Shown here piece by piece: positions 1 through 8,116 of a DNA stretch of 64,000 nucleotides. This DNA is from Microbispora hainanensis (GTDB lineage: Bacteria; Actinomycetota; Actinomycetes; Streptosporangiales; Streptosporangiaceae). The stretch is taken from contig NZ_CP108086.1 in the NCBI RefSeq assembly GCF_036186745.1, positions 8,246,001 through 8,310,000 of the forward strand. Direction: 5' to 3'. A model generated the notes under the pieces. It was given only the letters and a program-made list of their open reading frames with translations. It searched no databases and was not told where the DNA came from. The position numbers and the translations under genes are program-made. Position 1 is the stretch's first letter. The number at the start of each line of letters is the position of its first letter.

Positions 1-2
1 GG

Positions 3-128
3 CAGACCGAGGACGCCGCGATGGCAGACGACATCCTCGCCCTTGCCGCGAGGATCCGCTCGCGAGTGGGTGGGGTCGAGCTGTCAAGCGACTTCCTCTA
101 CGACCCTGAGACCGGGCTTCCGTCGTGA
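3..128 (+). CDS. vapB: VapB-type antitoxin, C-terminal part (partial)
   Basis: Only the last 41 residues are inside the window; the start lies upstream. The reading frame is open from base 3 to a TGA at 126-128. The tail, which ends ...FLYDPETGLPS, looks like the C-terminus of Rv0623-type VapB antitoxins, the part that wraps the PIN toxin; this is a family resemblance, not a search result. The stop overlaps the GTG start of the next gene by four bases (GTGA). That is the usual translational coupling of a toxin to its antitoxin, and it strengthens the call. The DNA-binding N-terminus cannot be seen. Confidence 0.6.
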   Translation, partial: QTEDAAMADDILALAARIRSRVGGVELSSDFLYDPETGLPS

Positions 129-517
129 TCATCGACACGAGCGCGATCATCGCGATCATCAACGGAGAGCCGGACGCCGTCGACCTGGCCAGAGCCATCA
201 GAGACGCGCCGACGCGACGGATCTCGGCGGGGACCTACGTCGAGCTGGCCGCGGTGGTCGAGCGTGCGCGTGACCCTGCTGCGTCACGGCTCCTGGACGA
301 CCTTCTCGCCCGGATGAGGGCGCAGATCATGCCGGTCACGCCTGAGCAGGCCCGGACCGCGCGCCGGGCCTACTGGGACTACGGCAGGGGGAGCGGTCAC
401 AAAGCGGGACTGAACTTCGGCGACTGCTTCTCCTACGCGCTCGCGAGAGAGTGCGGGGAACCACTCCTGTTCAAGGGTGACGACTTCGTTCACACGGACG
501 TGACTCCGGCGCTCTGA
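125..517 (+). CDS. vapC: VapC-type PIN-domain ribonuclease toxin
   Basis: This 130-residue protein is the size of a single PIN domain. It starts MIIDTSAIIAI, with the first acidic metal ligand at D4. Further conserved acids are E40 (in GTYVELAA), D100 (in LNFGDCFSYALA) and the D119/D120 pair near the C-terminus (FKGDDF). These four positions build the Mg2+ site of VapC RNases. The GTG start overlaps the antitoxin stop, so expression is coupled. By family knowledge the toxin cleaves tRNA or rRNA unless VapB is bound; the target cannot be read from the sequence. The molybdenum hydroxylase gene ends 5 bp away on the opposite strand. Confidence 0.88.
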   Translation: MIIDTSAIIAIINGEPDAVDLARAIRDAPTRRISAGTYVELAAVVERARDPAASRLLDDLLARMRAQIMPVTPEQARTARRAYWDYGRGSGHKAGLNFGDCFSYALARECGEPLLFKGDDFVHTDVTPAL

Positions 518-522
518 CGGGG

Positions 523-2907
523 TCAGCGGTCGTGGCGCAGGGTGTAGAGGTCGGAGGGGGAGATGGGCATCCGGGTGATCGTGATGCCCTCGGCGTCCTC
601 GACCGCGGAGGCGATGACGGCCGAGACGGGGATGACCCCGGCCTCCCCCGCGCCCTTGATGCCGAGCGGGTTCAGCGGCGAGGGCGTCTCCAGGTGGGCC
701 GTCTCGATGCGCGGCACCTCGGTGGCGTAGGGCATCAGGAAGTCCATGAACGAGGCGTTCAGCAGCTGGCCGTGCTCGTCGTAGGCCATCTTCTCGTAGA
801 GCGCGCCGCCGACGCCCTGGGCGACCCCGCCGTGGATCTGGCCCTCGACGATCATCGGGTTGATCAGCCTGCCGCAGTCGTGGACGACGGCGTACCGCAG
901 GATCCTGATCTCGGCGGTGTCGGGGTCGGTCTCCACGATGGCCGCGTGCATGCCGGCCGCGAAGGTGGACCTGATCGGCGAGTAGTAGTCCCGGCCCTCC
1001 AGCCCCGGCTCCTCGCCCTCGGCCACCGGCGGCCGGTCGTCGGAGGCGGGACCGGCGAACTGCGTGGCCCGTCTGGCCTCCTCGTCGAAGGCGTAGCGCA
1101 GCGGGTTGGACAGCACGGCGACGGTCGCCAGCGGGATCGACGCCGACGGCACGCCGGCGACGTGGACCATCCCGTCGGTGATCTCCAGGTCGCGCGGGTC
1201 GGCCTCCAGCGCCTCGGCGGCGATCCGCAGTGCCTTCTCCCTGACCTTCCGGCAGGCGAGCGCGATCGCGTTGCCGCTCATCACTGCCGCCCGTGAGGCG
1301 AAGGTGCCCACGGCGTACCCGAAACGCCGGGTGTCGCCGGTGACGACCGACACCTTCTCGATGGGCACCCCGAGCTCGGCGGCCGCGATCTGCGCGAACA
1401 CGGTCTCGTGCCCCTGCCCCTGCGAGGTCAGCCCGGTCGAGACGTGCACCCGGCCGTCGGAGGTGACCTGCACGTGCCCGCCCTCGTACGGCCCGACGCC
1501 GGTGCCCTCGACGTAGCAGCCGACGCCGATGCCGATCCGGCGGCCCTCGGCCGCCGCGCGGGCCTTCTCCTCGGGGAAGGAGTCCCAGCCGATCAGCTCC
1601 TTGAGCAGGCGCAGCGCCTCGGGATAGTCGCCGCTGTCGTAGATCAGCGGCCGTCCGTCCTGGAACGTCAGGCCCTGGTCGTACGGGAACTCGTCCGGCT
1701 GGATGAAGTTGGCCGCGCGGACCTCGGTGCGGTCCCTGCCGAGATGGGCGGCGATGCGGTCCATCGTCCGCTCCATGCAGTACACGCCCTGCGGGCGGCC
1801 CGCACCCCGATAAGGCGTGACCTGGACGGTGTTGGTGTAGATCGAGGAGAACTCGACCCGGTAGGCCCCCACCTTGTACGGCCCGAGCAGCTGCGTGGAG
1901 GTGATGATCGGCACGATGATCCCGTACGGCGTGTACGCGCCGTGGTCGTGCAGGATCTCGACGTCCAGCCCGAGGACGCGCCCCTCGTCGTCGAACCCGA
2001 CCCGCACGTGCTGGACCTGGCCGCGCTCGTGGGAGGAGGAGATGAAGTGCTCACGCCGGTCCTCGGTCCACTTGACCTCACGGCCGAGCAGCCGGGCGGC
2101 CCACGGCACGAGGACCTCCTCCGGCCACGGATGGACGATCTTGACGCCGAACCCGCCGCCGACGTCGGGCGCGATCACCTCCACCTTGGGCAGCGGCAGC
2201 CCGAGCTTGGCCGCGATCGCCATCCGCACGCTCGTGGACGTCTGGGTGGAGGTGTAGACGCGCAGCGACTCGTCGTCGGCGTCCCATCGGGCGTACACGC
2301 CCCTCCCCTCCAGGGGCATGCTCGCGCTGCGCTCGATGTCGAGGCGGAACTCCAGCGTGTGCGGGGCGGCGTCGATCGCCTCGCGCGCGGTCACGCCGCC
2401 CGGTCCCGCCACCTCCTGCACGAGGTGCGCGCCGACGTTGCCCGGCACGTCCTCGTGCACGAGATGGACCCCGCGCACGGCCTCCTCGATGCCGACGACC
2501 GGCTTGAGGATCTCGTAGTCGACCCGGATCAGGGCGCAGGCGTCCTCGGCGAGGTAGCGATCGCGGGCGACGACCATCACGACCGGCTCGCCGACGTGCC
2601 GCACGATCTCCCTGGCCAGCGGGTACGCCGTACGGCCGTGGGTGAGCGCGGGATGCGGGATCAGCAGCGGCAGCGGCTCGGCCAGCGCGCCCGGCAGGTC
2701 CTCCCACGTGTAGATCGCGACCAGTCCCTCGACGTCGACGGCGTCCGACACGTCGATGTCGAGGATCCGCGCGTGGGCGTGCGGCGACCTGACGAAGGCG
2801 GCGGCCAGCGCGCCCTCGCCCAGGTCGTCGAGGTAGCGCCCCCGCCCGGTGATCAGCCGGTCGTCCTCGCGCCGCCGGACCGGCTCGCCGAACAGCTTCG
2901 TCGTCAC
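523..2907 (-). CDS. Molybdenum hydroxylase large subunit (xanthine dehydrogenase / CoxL-like)
   Basis: This 794-residue Mo-cofactor subunit is probably the catalytic chain of a purine hydroxylase such as xanthine dehydrogenase. It has the aldehyde oxidase/XDH hammerhead domain at the N-terminus and the GGGFGVK motif in the first Mo-binding half. A YRGAGRPQG segment sits in the position of the active-site loop. Near the C-terminus is GAGEAGV, which carries the catalytic Glu. The GTG start is chosen because it overlaps the stop of the [2Fe-2S] subunit (GTGA), although the frame is open further upstream. It is the last gene of permease-FAD-FeS-Mo. Substrate is inferred from the permease and PucR; the YRGAGR loop is also seen in form II CoxL-like proteins, so another N-heterocycle or aldehyde is possible. 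Confidence 0.85.
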   Translation of the reverse strand: MTTKLFGEPVRRREDDRLITGRGRYLDDLGEGALAAAFVRSPHAHARILDIDVSDAVDVEGLVAIYTWEDLPGALAEPLPLLIPHPALTHGRTAYPLAREIVRHVGEPVVMVVARDRYLAEDACALIRVDYEILKPVVGIEEAVRGVHLVHEDVPGNVGAHLVQEVAGPGGVTAREAIDAAPHTLEFRLDIERSASMPLEGRGVYARWDADDESLRVYTSTQTSTSVRMAIAAKLGLPLPKVEVIAPDVGGGFGVKIVHPWPEEVLVPWAARLLGREVKWTEDRREHFISSSHERGQVQHVRVGFDDEGRVLGLDVEILHDHGAYTPYGIIVPIITSTQLLGPYKVGAYRVEFSSIYTNTVQVTPYRGAGRPQGVYCMERTMDRIAAHLGRDRTEVRAANFIQPDEFPYDQGLTFQDGRPLIYDSGDYPEALRLLKELIGWDSFPEEKARAAAEGRRIGIGVGCYVEGTGVGPYEGGHVQVTSDGRVHVSTGLTSQGQGHETVFAQIAAAELGVPIEKVSVVTGDTRRFGYAVGTFASRAAVMSGNAIALACRKVREKALRIAAEALEADPRDLEITDGMVHVAGVPSASIPLATVAVLSNPLRYAFDEEARRATQFAGPASDDRPPVAEGEEPGLEGRDYYSPIRSTFAAGMHAAIVETDPDTAEIRILRYAVVHDCGRLINPMIVEGQIHGGVAQGVGGALYEKMAYDEHGQLLNASFMDFLMPYATEVPRIETAHLETPSPLNPLGIKGAGEAGVIPVSAVIASAVEDAEGITITRMPISPSDLYTLRHDR

Positions 2908-3392
2908 CGGCCCTCCTCCGCCTGCAGCTCGGCGGCGCGGTGGACCGCCTTGAGGATGTTCTGGTAGCCGGTGCACCGGCACAGGTTGCCCGCCACGGCC
3001 TCCAGCGCCTCCTCCTCGGTGGGCACGGGGTTGTCGCGCAGGAACGCGGTGACCGTGCACAGGAACCCCGGGGTGCAGAACCCGCACTGCAGGGCGTGAC
3101 ACTCGCTGAAGGCCCGCTGCACCGGCGACGGCTCGCCGTCGCGCGCCAGCCCCTCCACCGTCGTGATCTCGTGGCCGTCCGCCGTGACGGCGAACGTCAG
3201 GCACGACCGCACCGGCTCTCCGTCGAGCAGCACCGTGCAGGCGCCGCAGACGCCGTGCTCGCAGCCCACGTGGGTGCCGGTGAGGCCGAGGTCGTGGCGC
3301 AGGCAGTCGGACAGCAGCCGCCGCCCCGGCACCGTCGCCTCCCGCACGACGCCGTTGACCGTCAGCGTCACGTGATGGCGTGTCTCGTTCAC
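2904..3392 (-). CDS. Molybdenum hydroxylase [2Fe-2S] subunit
   Basis: This 162-residue iron-sulfur subunit carries electrons from the Mo site to FAD. The N-terminal plant-ferredoxin-type cluster is bound by C44, C49, C52 and C64 (CEHGVCGAC...C). The C-terminal helical cluster is bound by C103, C106, C138 and C140 (CGFC...CRC). All eight ligands are present and the length is normal for the XdhC/CoxS family. The start overlaps the stop of the FAD subunit (ATGA), and its own stop overlaps the start of the large subunit (GTGA), so the three subunits should be made in equal amounts. Confidence 0.93.
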   Translation of the reverse strand: MNETRHHVTLTVNGVVREATVPGRRLLSDCLRHDLGLTGTHVGCEHGVCGACTVLLDGEPVRSCLTFAVTADGHEITTVEGLARDGEPSPVQRAFSECHALQCGFCTPGFLCTVTAFLRDNPVPTEEEALEAVAGNLCRCTGYQNILKAVHRAAELQAEEGR

Positions 3393-4264
3393 GATTCCTC
3401 CCCGCGGGCCGCGAAGGCCGCGTCCCGCAGCGCCCGTGCGGCGAGCACCCCGGTGAGGTGCCGCCGGTAGTCAGCCGTCGCGTGGATGTCGCCCTCCGGA
3501 TCGACCCGGTCCCGTACGGCTCCCGCCACCGCCTCCCAGTCGGCCCCGGCGGCCGGGCCAGGGCCGCACGCCGGGGTCACGTCCACGACGACGGGGACCG
3601 GTCCCACGCTCACGCAGGCGACACGGGCGGCGGCGACGCGCAGGTCCTCGCCGAGCGTGACGGCGGCGGCCACCCCGGCCACCGCGTAGTCGCCGTGCCG
3701 CCGGGCCACCTCGTGGAAGGCAGTGCCCGACCGCGGGGGCAGCGCAGGGAAGAACGCCGACACGGCCAGCTCACCGGGCCGCACCGCCGACTCCATCGGG
3801 CCGGTGAAGAACTCCGCGGCCGGCACCTCCCGCTCCCCGTCCCGGCTCGCCAGCCGTACGGACCCGCCGAGCAGCGCGAGCACGGCGGGCATCTCGGCGG
3901 CGGGGTCGGCGTGCACGAGGCTGCCCACCACCGTGCCGCGGTTGCGGATCACGGGATGGGCGACCAGCCGCAGCGCCTGCCGCAGCAGCGGCAGCACGGC
4001 GGCGGCCTGCGGCGAGCGCTCCACGGCGGCGTGCCGGGCCAGGGCCCCGACGCGTACGCCCACAGGCCCGGCCTCGATCCCGTCCAGGCCGGGCACGCGG
4101 TTGACGTCGACGATGTGGGCGGGCGCGGCCAGGCGCATGTTGAGCAGCGGGATCAGGCTCTGGCCGCCCGCCAGCACCTTCCCGCCGGGCCCGGCCTCGG
4201 CGAGGACGTCGAGCGCCTCGCCGAGGGTGACCGGGCCGTGGTAGTCGAACGGAGGCGGTTTCAC
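3389..4264 (-). CDS. Molybdenum hydroxylase FAD-binding subunit
   Basis: This 291-residue flavoprotein subunit belongs to the XdhB/CoxM family. The two FAD-binding signatures are clear: AGGQSLIPLLNMR near residue 32, and IRNRGTVVGSLVHADPAAE near residue 105. The C-terminal CO-dehydrogenase flavoprotein domain follows. It takes electrons from the iron-sulfur subunit and passes them to NAD+ or a quinone. It lies 27 bp after the permease stop and overlaps the next gene by four bases. No XdhC-type Mo-cofactor insertion gene is present in this stretch. Confidence 0.92.
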   Translation of the reverse strand: MKPPPFDYHGPVTLGEALDVLAEAGPGGKVLAGGQSLIPLLNMRLAAPAHIVDVNRVPGLDGIEAGPVGVRVGALARHAAVERSPQAAAVLPLLRQALRLVAHPVIRNRGTVVGSLVHADPAAEMPAVLALLGGSVRLASRDGEREVPAAEFFTGPMESAVRPGELAVSAFFPALPPRSGTAFHEVARRHGDYAVAGVAAAVTLGEDLRVAAARVACVSVGPVPVVVDVTPACGPGPAAGADWEAVAGAVRDRVDPEGDIHATADYRRHLTGVLAARALRDAAFAARGEES

Positions 4265-4291
4265 CGCGATCGCACCCGCGGCGCGGGCCGC

Positions 4292-5674
4292 TCAGACCGC
4301 CGGGTCGCGTTCGAGCCCGATCTCCCCACCCGTGACCTCCTTCGCTCGTCTGCTCGCGATGGCGCGGAGCAGGTGATAGCCGGCGAGCACCACGATCGTG
4401 CCGAGCGCGATCCCGGCGAGCGAGAAGTCGCCGGTGATCTGGTGGGTGACCGGCCCGATCGCGAGGATGATGCCCGCACCGATCGGCACCATGTTGACCG
4501 GATCGGCGAAGTCCACGCGGTTCTCCACCCAGATCTTCGCGCCGAGCAATCCGATCATGCCGTACAGGATGACCGTGACGCCGCCGAGCACGCCGCCGGG
4601 CGTGGCGGCGACCAGCGCGCCGAACTTGGGGCACAGGCCGAACAGGATCGCGATGATCGCGGCGATGTAGTAGGCGGCCGTCGAGTAGACCCGGGTGGCC
4701 GCCATGACGCCGATGTTCTCGGCGTACGTCGTGGTGGGCGAGCCGCCGACGGCGGTCGCGACCGCGGTGCCGACGCCGTCGGCGATGATCGCCTTGCCCA
4801 TCTGGGGGTCGACGTCCGCGCCGGTCATCTGGCCCACGGCCTTGACGTGGCCGACGTTCTCCGCGATCAGGGCGATCACGGCGGGCAGCACCACCAGCAC
4901 GGCCGACGCCTGGAACGACGGCGCGTGGAAGTGCGGCAGCCCGATCCAGTCGGCGTCGGCGACGGCCTGGAAGCTCACCCGGGGATGGGTGTCGATCTTC
5001 CCGGTGCCCGCGTTGTAGGCGGTGATGTTCCCGAAGACCTTGTCGGCGAGCCACGACACGACGAACCCGAAGACCAGCCCGAGCAGCACGCCGATCCGGC
5101 CGAGGAAGCCGCGGAACAGCACGATGAACACGAAGGTCGCGACCATCGTGATCAGCGCGATCCACGGGTCCTGCGGCCAGTAGACGTCGGCCACGACGTA
5201 CGCCAGGCCGAAGCCGATCAGCATGACCACGGCGCCGGTCACGACCGGCGGGAAGATCCGGTGGATGATCTGCACGCCGAGCACGTGGATCGCCACGCCG
5301 CACAGGGCGAGCACCAGGCCGGCGACGAGGATCGCGCCGGTCACCACCTGGTCGGCCCCCGGGGTGTCGCCGCCGAACGCCGCCCGCACCGCCACCACGC
5401 CGCCGACGAACGACGCCGACGTGCCCAGGTAGCTGGGGATCCGCCCCTGGGTGAAGAGCAGGAACAGGATCGTCGCGACACCCGACATCATCACGGCCGT
5501 GTTCGGGTCCAGCCCCATCACGAGGGGGAAGACGAAGGTCGCGCCGAACATGGCGATCACGTGCTGGGCGCCGATGCCGACCATGCGCGGCCAGCTCAGC
5601 CTCTCATCGGGCTTGACGACCTCCCCGGGAGCCAGCCCTTTCCCGTTGCCGTGCACCGTCCATCTGAAAGCCAT
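4292..5674 (-). CDS. NCS2 family uracil/xanthine permease
   Basis: This 460-residue membrane protein is full length for the nucleobase-cation symporter 2 family. It has about 12-14 hydrophobic segments and the NCS2 signature TTYAENIGVMAATR near residue 313. Members import xanthine, urate or uracil with protons. It is the first gene of the operon with the molybdenum hydroxylase, so it probably supplies that enzyme with its purine substrate. Exact specificity cannot be fixed by eye. The ATG at 5674 follows GAGGGGCG. Confidence 0.9.
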   Translation of the reverse strand: MAFRWTVHGNGKGLAPGEVVKPDERLSWPRMVGIGAQHVIAMFGATFVFPLVMGLDPNTAVMMSGVATILFLLFTQGRIPSYLGTSASFVGGVVAVRAAFGGDTPGADQVVTGAILVAGLVLALCGVAIHVLGVQIIHRIFPPVVTGAVVMLIGFGLAYVVADVYWPQDPWIALITMVATFVFIVLFRGFLGRIGVLLGLVFGFVVSWLADKVFGNITAYNAGTGKIDTHPRVSFQAVADADWIGLPHFHAPSFQASAVLVVLPAVIALIAENVGHVKAVGQMTGADVDPQMGKAIIADGVGTAVATAVGGSPTTTYAENIGVMAATRVYSTAAYYIAAIIAILFGLCPKFGALVAATPGGVLGGVTVILYGMIGLLGAKIWVENRVDFADPVNMVPIGAGIILAIGPVTHQITGDFSLAGIALGTIVVLAGYHLLRAIASRRAKEVTGGEIGLERDPAV

Positions 5675-5782
5675 ATACGCCCCTCTTGCTCACCGGGCCG
5701 TGGGCCGGTCGGCCACCCCGCAGGCGTCCCTCCGCGGCGTTCACCGTTTGGGGCACTGTAGGACTGGTATGCGCGACAGACA

Positions 5783-5798
5783 TGGGCATGATCTGCCA
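5783..5798. promoter_or_regulatory. Inverted repeat in permease promoter (candidate operator)
   Basis: The 144-bp gap between the permease start and the S4 gene holds TGGGCATGATCTGCCA, an imperfect inverted repeat with TGGGCA and TGCCA arms. It lies about 110 bp upstream of the permease ATG, a plausible place for a regulator such as the nearby PucR. Its role is inference. Confidence 0.3.
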
Positions 5799-5818
5799 AA
5801 CCGGTGAGCTCCCGGGCG

Positions 5819-6046
5819 TCACACCACGCGGATCGTGTATCCCTCGCCGGTGACGACCTGGCCCGCCCGGATTTTGCAGGCCTTACGCAGCTCCACGCGC
5901 CCGTCGACGCGCACCCGGCCCTCCGCGACGAGGTGCTTGGCCGCGCCGCCGCTGTCGGTGATCTGGCAGAACTTGAGGAGATCGCAGAGCGGGATGTAGT
6001 CGCCGTCCAGCTCGAAGGTGATCGCTGGGGCCTTCGCGTCGTTCAC
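5819..6046 (-). CDS. Small S4-domain RNA-binding protein (YbcJ-like)
   Basis: This 75-residue protein is almost entirely one S4 domain. LCDLLKFCQITDSGGAAKHLVAEGRVRVDGR has the usual helix-loop-strand pattern, with the closing GQVV. Related stand-alone S4 proteins (YbcJ family) bind structured RNA; the target is unknown. It starts at a GTG only 9 bp after the pucR stop, so it is probably read through from pucR. A functional link to purine use is not obvious. Confidence 0.8.
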   Translation of the reverse strand: MNDAKAPAITFELDGDYIPLCDLLKFCQITDSGGAAKHLVAEGRVRVDGRVELRKACKIRAGQVVTGEGYTIRVV

Positions 6047-6055
6047 GCCGCCAGC

Positions 6056-7708
6056 CTAGATGCCCCTCATGCGCAGCACGTGCAGGGCCAGGGTGAGGTT
6101 GAGCCGCAGATGGGCGTCTTCGGTGAAGTTGCCCAGCATGCGCTCCAGCTTCCCGATCCGGTAGCGCAGGGTGTTGTAGTGGAAGTGCAGGCGGCGCGCG
6201 GTCTCCGCGACGTTCAGGTTCGTCTCCAGCAGCGCCTGCAGGGTGCGCCGCAGGTCGGCGTTCTCCGCGTCGTCGTCCCCGGCCAGCGGGCCGAGGGTCT
6301 CGCGGACGAAGGCGTGCAGCTCGTCGGTGTCGTTCACCAGCGACAGCAGCCGGTAGACCCCCAGCTCGTCGAAGTGGGCGACCGCGCCGGCCCCGTGGAG
6401 CTGCCGGCCCACCCTGGCGGCCTTCAGCGCCTGGCCGTACGCGCCGGGCAGGGAGTCCACGCCGGAGGCGACCCGGCTGAGGCCGGTCGAGAAGGTGCCC
6501 TCGGAGACGGCGGCGAGCGCGTCCCTGGCCACCTTCGCCGGGTCGGCCGCCGCCCCGACGATCGCCACCACCTCGTGGGAGAAGCCGGCGACCGCGCCGC
6601 GCGGGTCGTGCTTGCGCACCGCCGCCTGCCACGCCGCCAGCATGCGGTCCTGCACCGGGCGCTCCTCGGCGTCCGGGTCGATCTCGGCGACCAGCACGCT
6701 CACCGGGCGCTCCAGGTCCCAGCCGAACGCCTGGGCTCGCTCGGCCACCCGCAGCCCGCCCCTGCCCGTGAGGACGTCGCGCAGGAAGTCGGCGCGATAT
6801 TTGCTCTCGACGGCGGTGACCGCCTCCTGCTTGGTGATCACCAGCGCGGCGACGGTCGCGGCGCGCTCCAGGATGTTGATGTCGCTGGGGGTCAGCGTGC
6901 CGTTGGCGCTGTAGGCCGCGATCCTCCCGTGGTGATGGCCGCCCGCGACGACGGGCACCGCCGCGTAGTGACCATCGCCGCCCGGGGGCGGGGCCGACGG
7001 CGTCCGCGCGAGCGCCGCGTTGATCTCCCGCAGCCGCGCCACCTGCGCCGAATCGCCCGCGGCCGCGAGGAGATGCCCAGCGGCGTCGGTCGCCCCCACC
7101 GCCACCTGCAGCAGCCCGGCCACCTCCGCCGTGACCTCCCGCATCCCGCCCCCGGCCAGCACGATCTGCACGAGCGCCCGATGCGCCTCCTCCGTACGGG
7201 CGAGGATCGCCGCCTGGCGGTTGAGGATGTCGGTGAGCACCTGGTTGAGGATGTCGTCGAAACCCACGTCGTTGGGCAGCAGGATCAGCGGGAAGCCCAG
7301 CCGGTCGGCCTGCTCGACCATCTCCCCCGGCAGCTCGTCCAGGTAACGGCCCAGCTTGATCGCCAGCGCGGCCAGGCCGCGCTCGTCCAGGTCGGCCACG
7401 AGCCGGTCGAGCGACTGCGGCGTGTTGCGCAGCGGGTAGCCCGTGGTGAGCAGCAGCTCGTGCGGCTTCACCCAGGCGAGGATGTCGGGCACCTCCATCA
7501 CGTTGAGGCGCTGCACGATGCGGCCGAGGCCGCCCCGCCCGGCGATCAGGCGGGCGTCCGCCAGCGTCGAGACCCCGAGCACCTCGCCCACCGACACGCC
7601 GTGGAGGATCGTCCCCGTGCTCGCCAGGCGCATGGCGGGCGGGGCCGGGTCGTTCTGCAATGCCGTCTCCGCAAGTGCCGTCAACGGGGTCGCACGTTCT
7701 GTGACCAT
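6056..7708 (-). CDS. pucR: PucR-family transcriptional regulator
   Basis: This 550-residue regulator has the PucR layout. The N-terminal purine-catabolism regulatory domain includes EVLGVSTLADARLIAGR and the PHELLLTTGYPL segment. A GGDEF-like/GAF-like middle follows. The C-terminal PucR HTH (HTH_30) ends NVAETARRLHFHYNTLRYRIGKLE. In Bacillus, PucR controls purine and ureide use. Its place between the permease/hydroxylase operon and the divergent AllHFG operon suggests it controls both. ATG at 7708 is used; a second ATG at 7633 would drop 25 residues that look non-conserved. Its promoter region is filled by an 88-bp triple repeat. Confidence 0.9.
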   Translation of the reverse strand: MVTERATPLTALAETALQNDPAPPAMRLASTGTILHGVSVGEVLGVSTLADARLIAGRGGLGRIVQRLNVMEVPDILAWVKPHELLLTTGYPLRNTPQSLDRLVADLDERGLAALAIKLGRYLDELPGEMVEQADRLGFPLILLPNDVGFDDILNQVLTDILNRQAAILARTEEAHRALVQIVLAGGGMREVTAEVAGLLQVAVGATDAAGHLLAAAGDSAQVARLREINAALARTPSAPPPGGDGHYAAVPVVAGGHHHGRIAAYSANGTLTPSDINILERAATVAALVITKQEAVTAVESKYRADFLRDVLTGRGGLRVAERAQAFGWDLERPVSVLVAEIDPDAEERPVQDRMLAAWQAAVRKHDPRGAVAGFSHEVVAIVGAAADPAKVARDALAAVSEGTFSTGLSRVASGVDSLPGAYGQALKAARVGRQLHGAGAVAHFDELGVYRLLSLVNDTDELHAFVRETLGPLAGDDDAENADLRRTLQALLETNLNVAETARRLHFHYNTLRYRIGKLERMLGNFTEDAHLRLNLTLALHVLRMRGI

Positions 7709-7712
7709 GGGT

Positions 7713-7965
7713 CGCTCACCCCTCCTCGCTCGCTACGCGGGCCGCTCGTACCTCACGGACCACTCCGCTCGCTGCGTCGGGTTCGCTCGTGCTTATGGCT
7801 CGCTCACCCCTCCTCGCTCGCTACGCGGGCCGCTCGTACCTCACGGACCACTCCGCTCGCTGCGTCGGGTTCGCTCGTGCTTATGGCTCGCTCACCCCTC
7901 CTCGCTCGCTACGCGGGCCGCTCGTACCTCACGGACCACTCCGCTCGCTGCGTCGGGTTCGCTCG
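7713..7965. repeat. Three tandem copies of an 88-bp repeat
   Basis: Units begin at 7713, 7801 and 7889 with CGCTCACCCCTCCTCGCTCG and are almost identical base for base. The third stops near 7965 after about 77 bp. The array starts 5 bp outside the pucR ATG and lies in the divergent gap before allH. Because 88 is not a multiple of three, the open frames across it shift between copies, so it is not coding. Its position means that copy number would change pucR promoter spacing. Confidence 0.95.
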
Positions 7966-8116
7966 CGATCACGGGTTGCGGACCTCTCAGGGCGATTGTG
8001 CACGACGGCGGTCCTGGCAGGAAGAGCCAAGCATTCGGCCGACTGTTGGCATCTTTCTCCGTACGGAGGGGGGAGAGCGAGGCTTAGCGTCGGCAACGAC
8101 TGCTTCGGGAGGTCCG

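Noticed and set aside
532..5761. Long open frames on the plus strand (for example 1408-2967 and 3380-5761)
   Set aside because: They are opposite the molybdenum hydroxylase and permease genes and read as Arg/His/Gly/Asp-rich strings without any domain, which is typical of the complementary strand of GC-rich genes.
5804..8116. Upstream extension of the allH frame through pucR and the 88-bp repeats
   Set aside because: It is antisense to pucR and has no domain. The ribosome site at 8107-8112 supports the later start.
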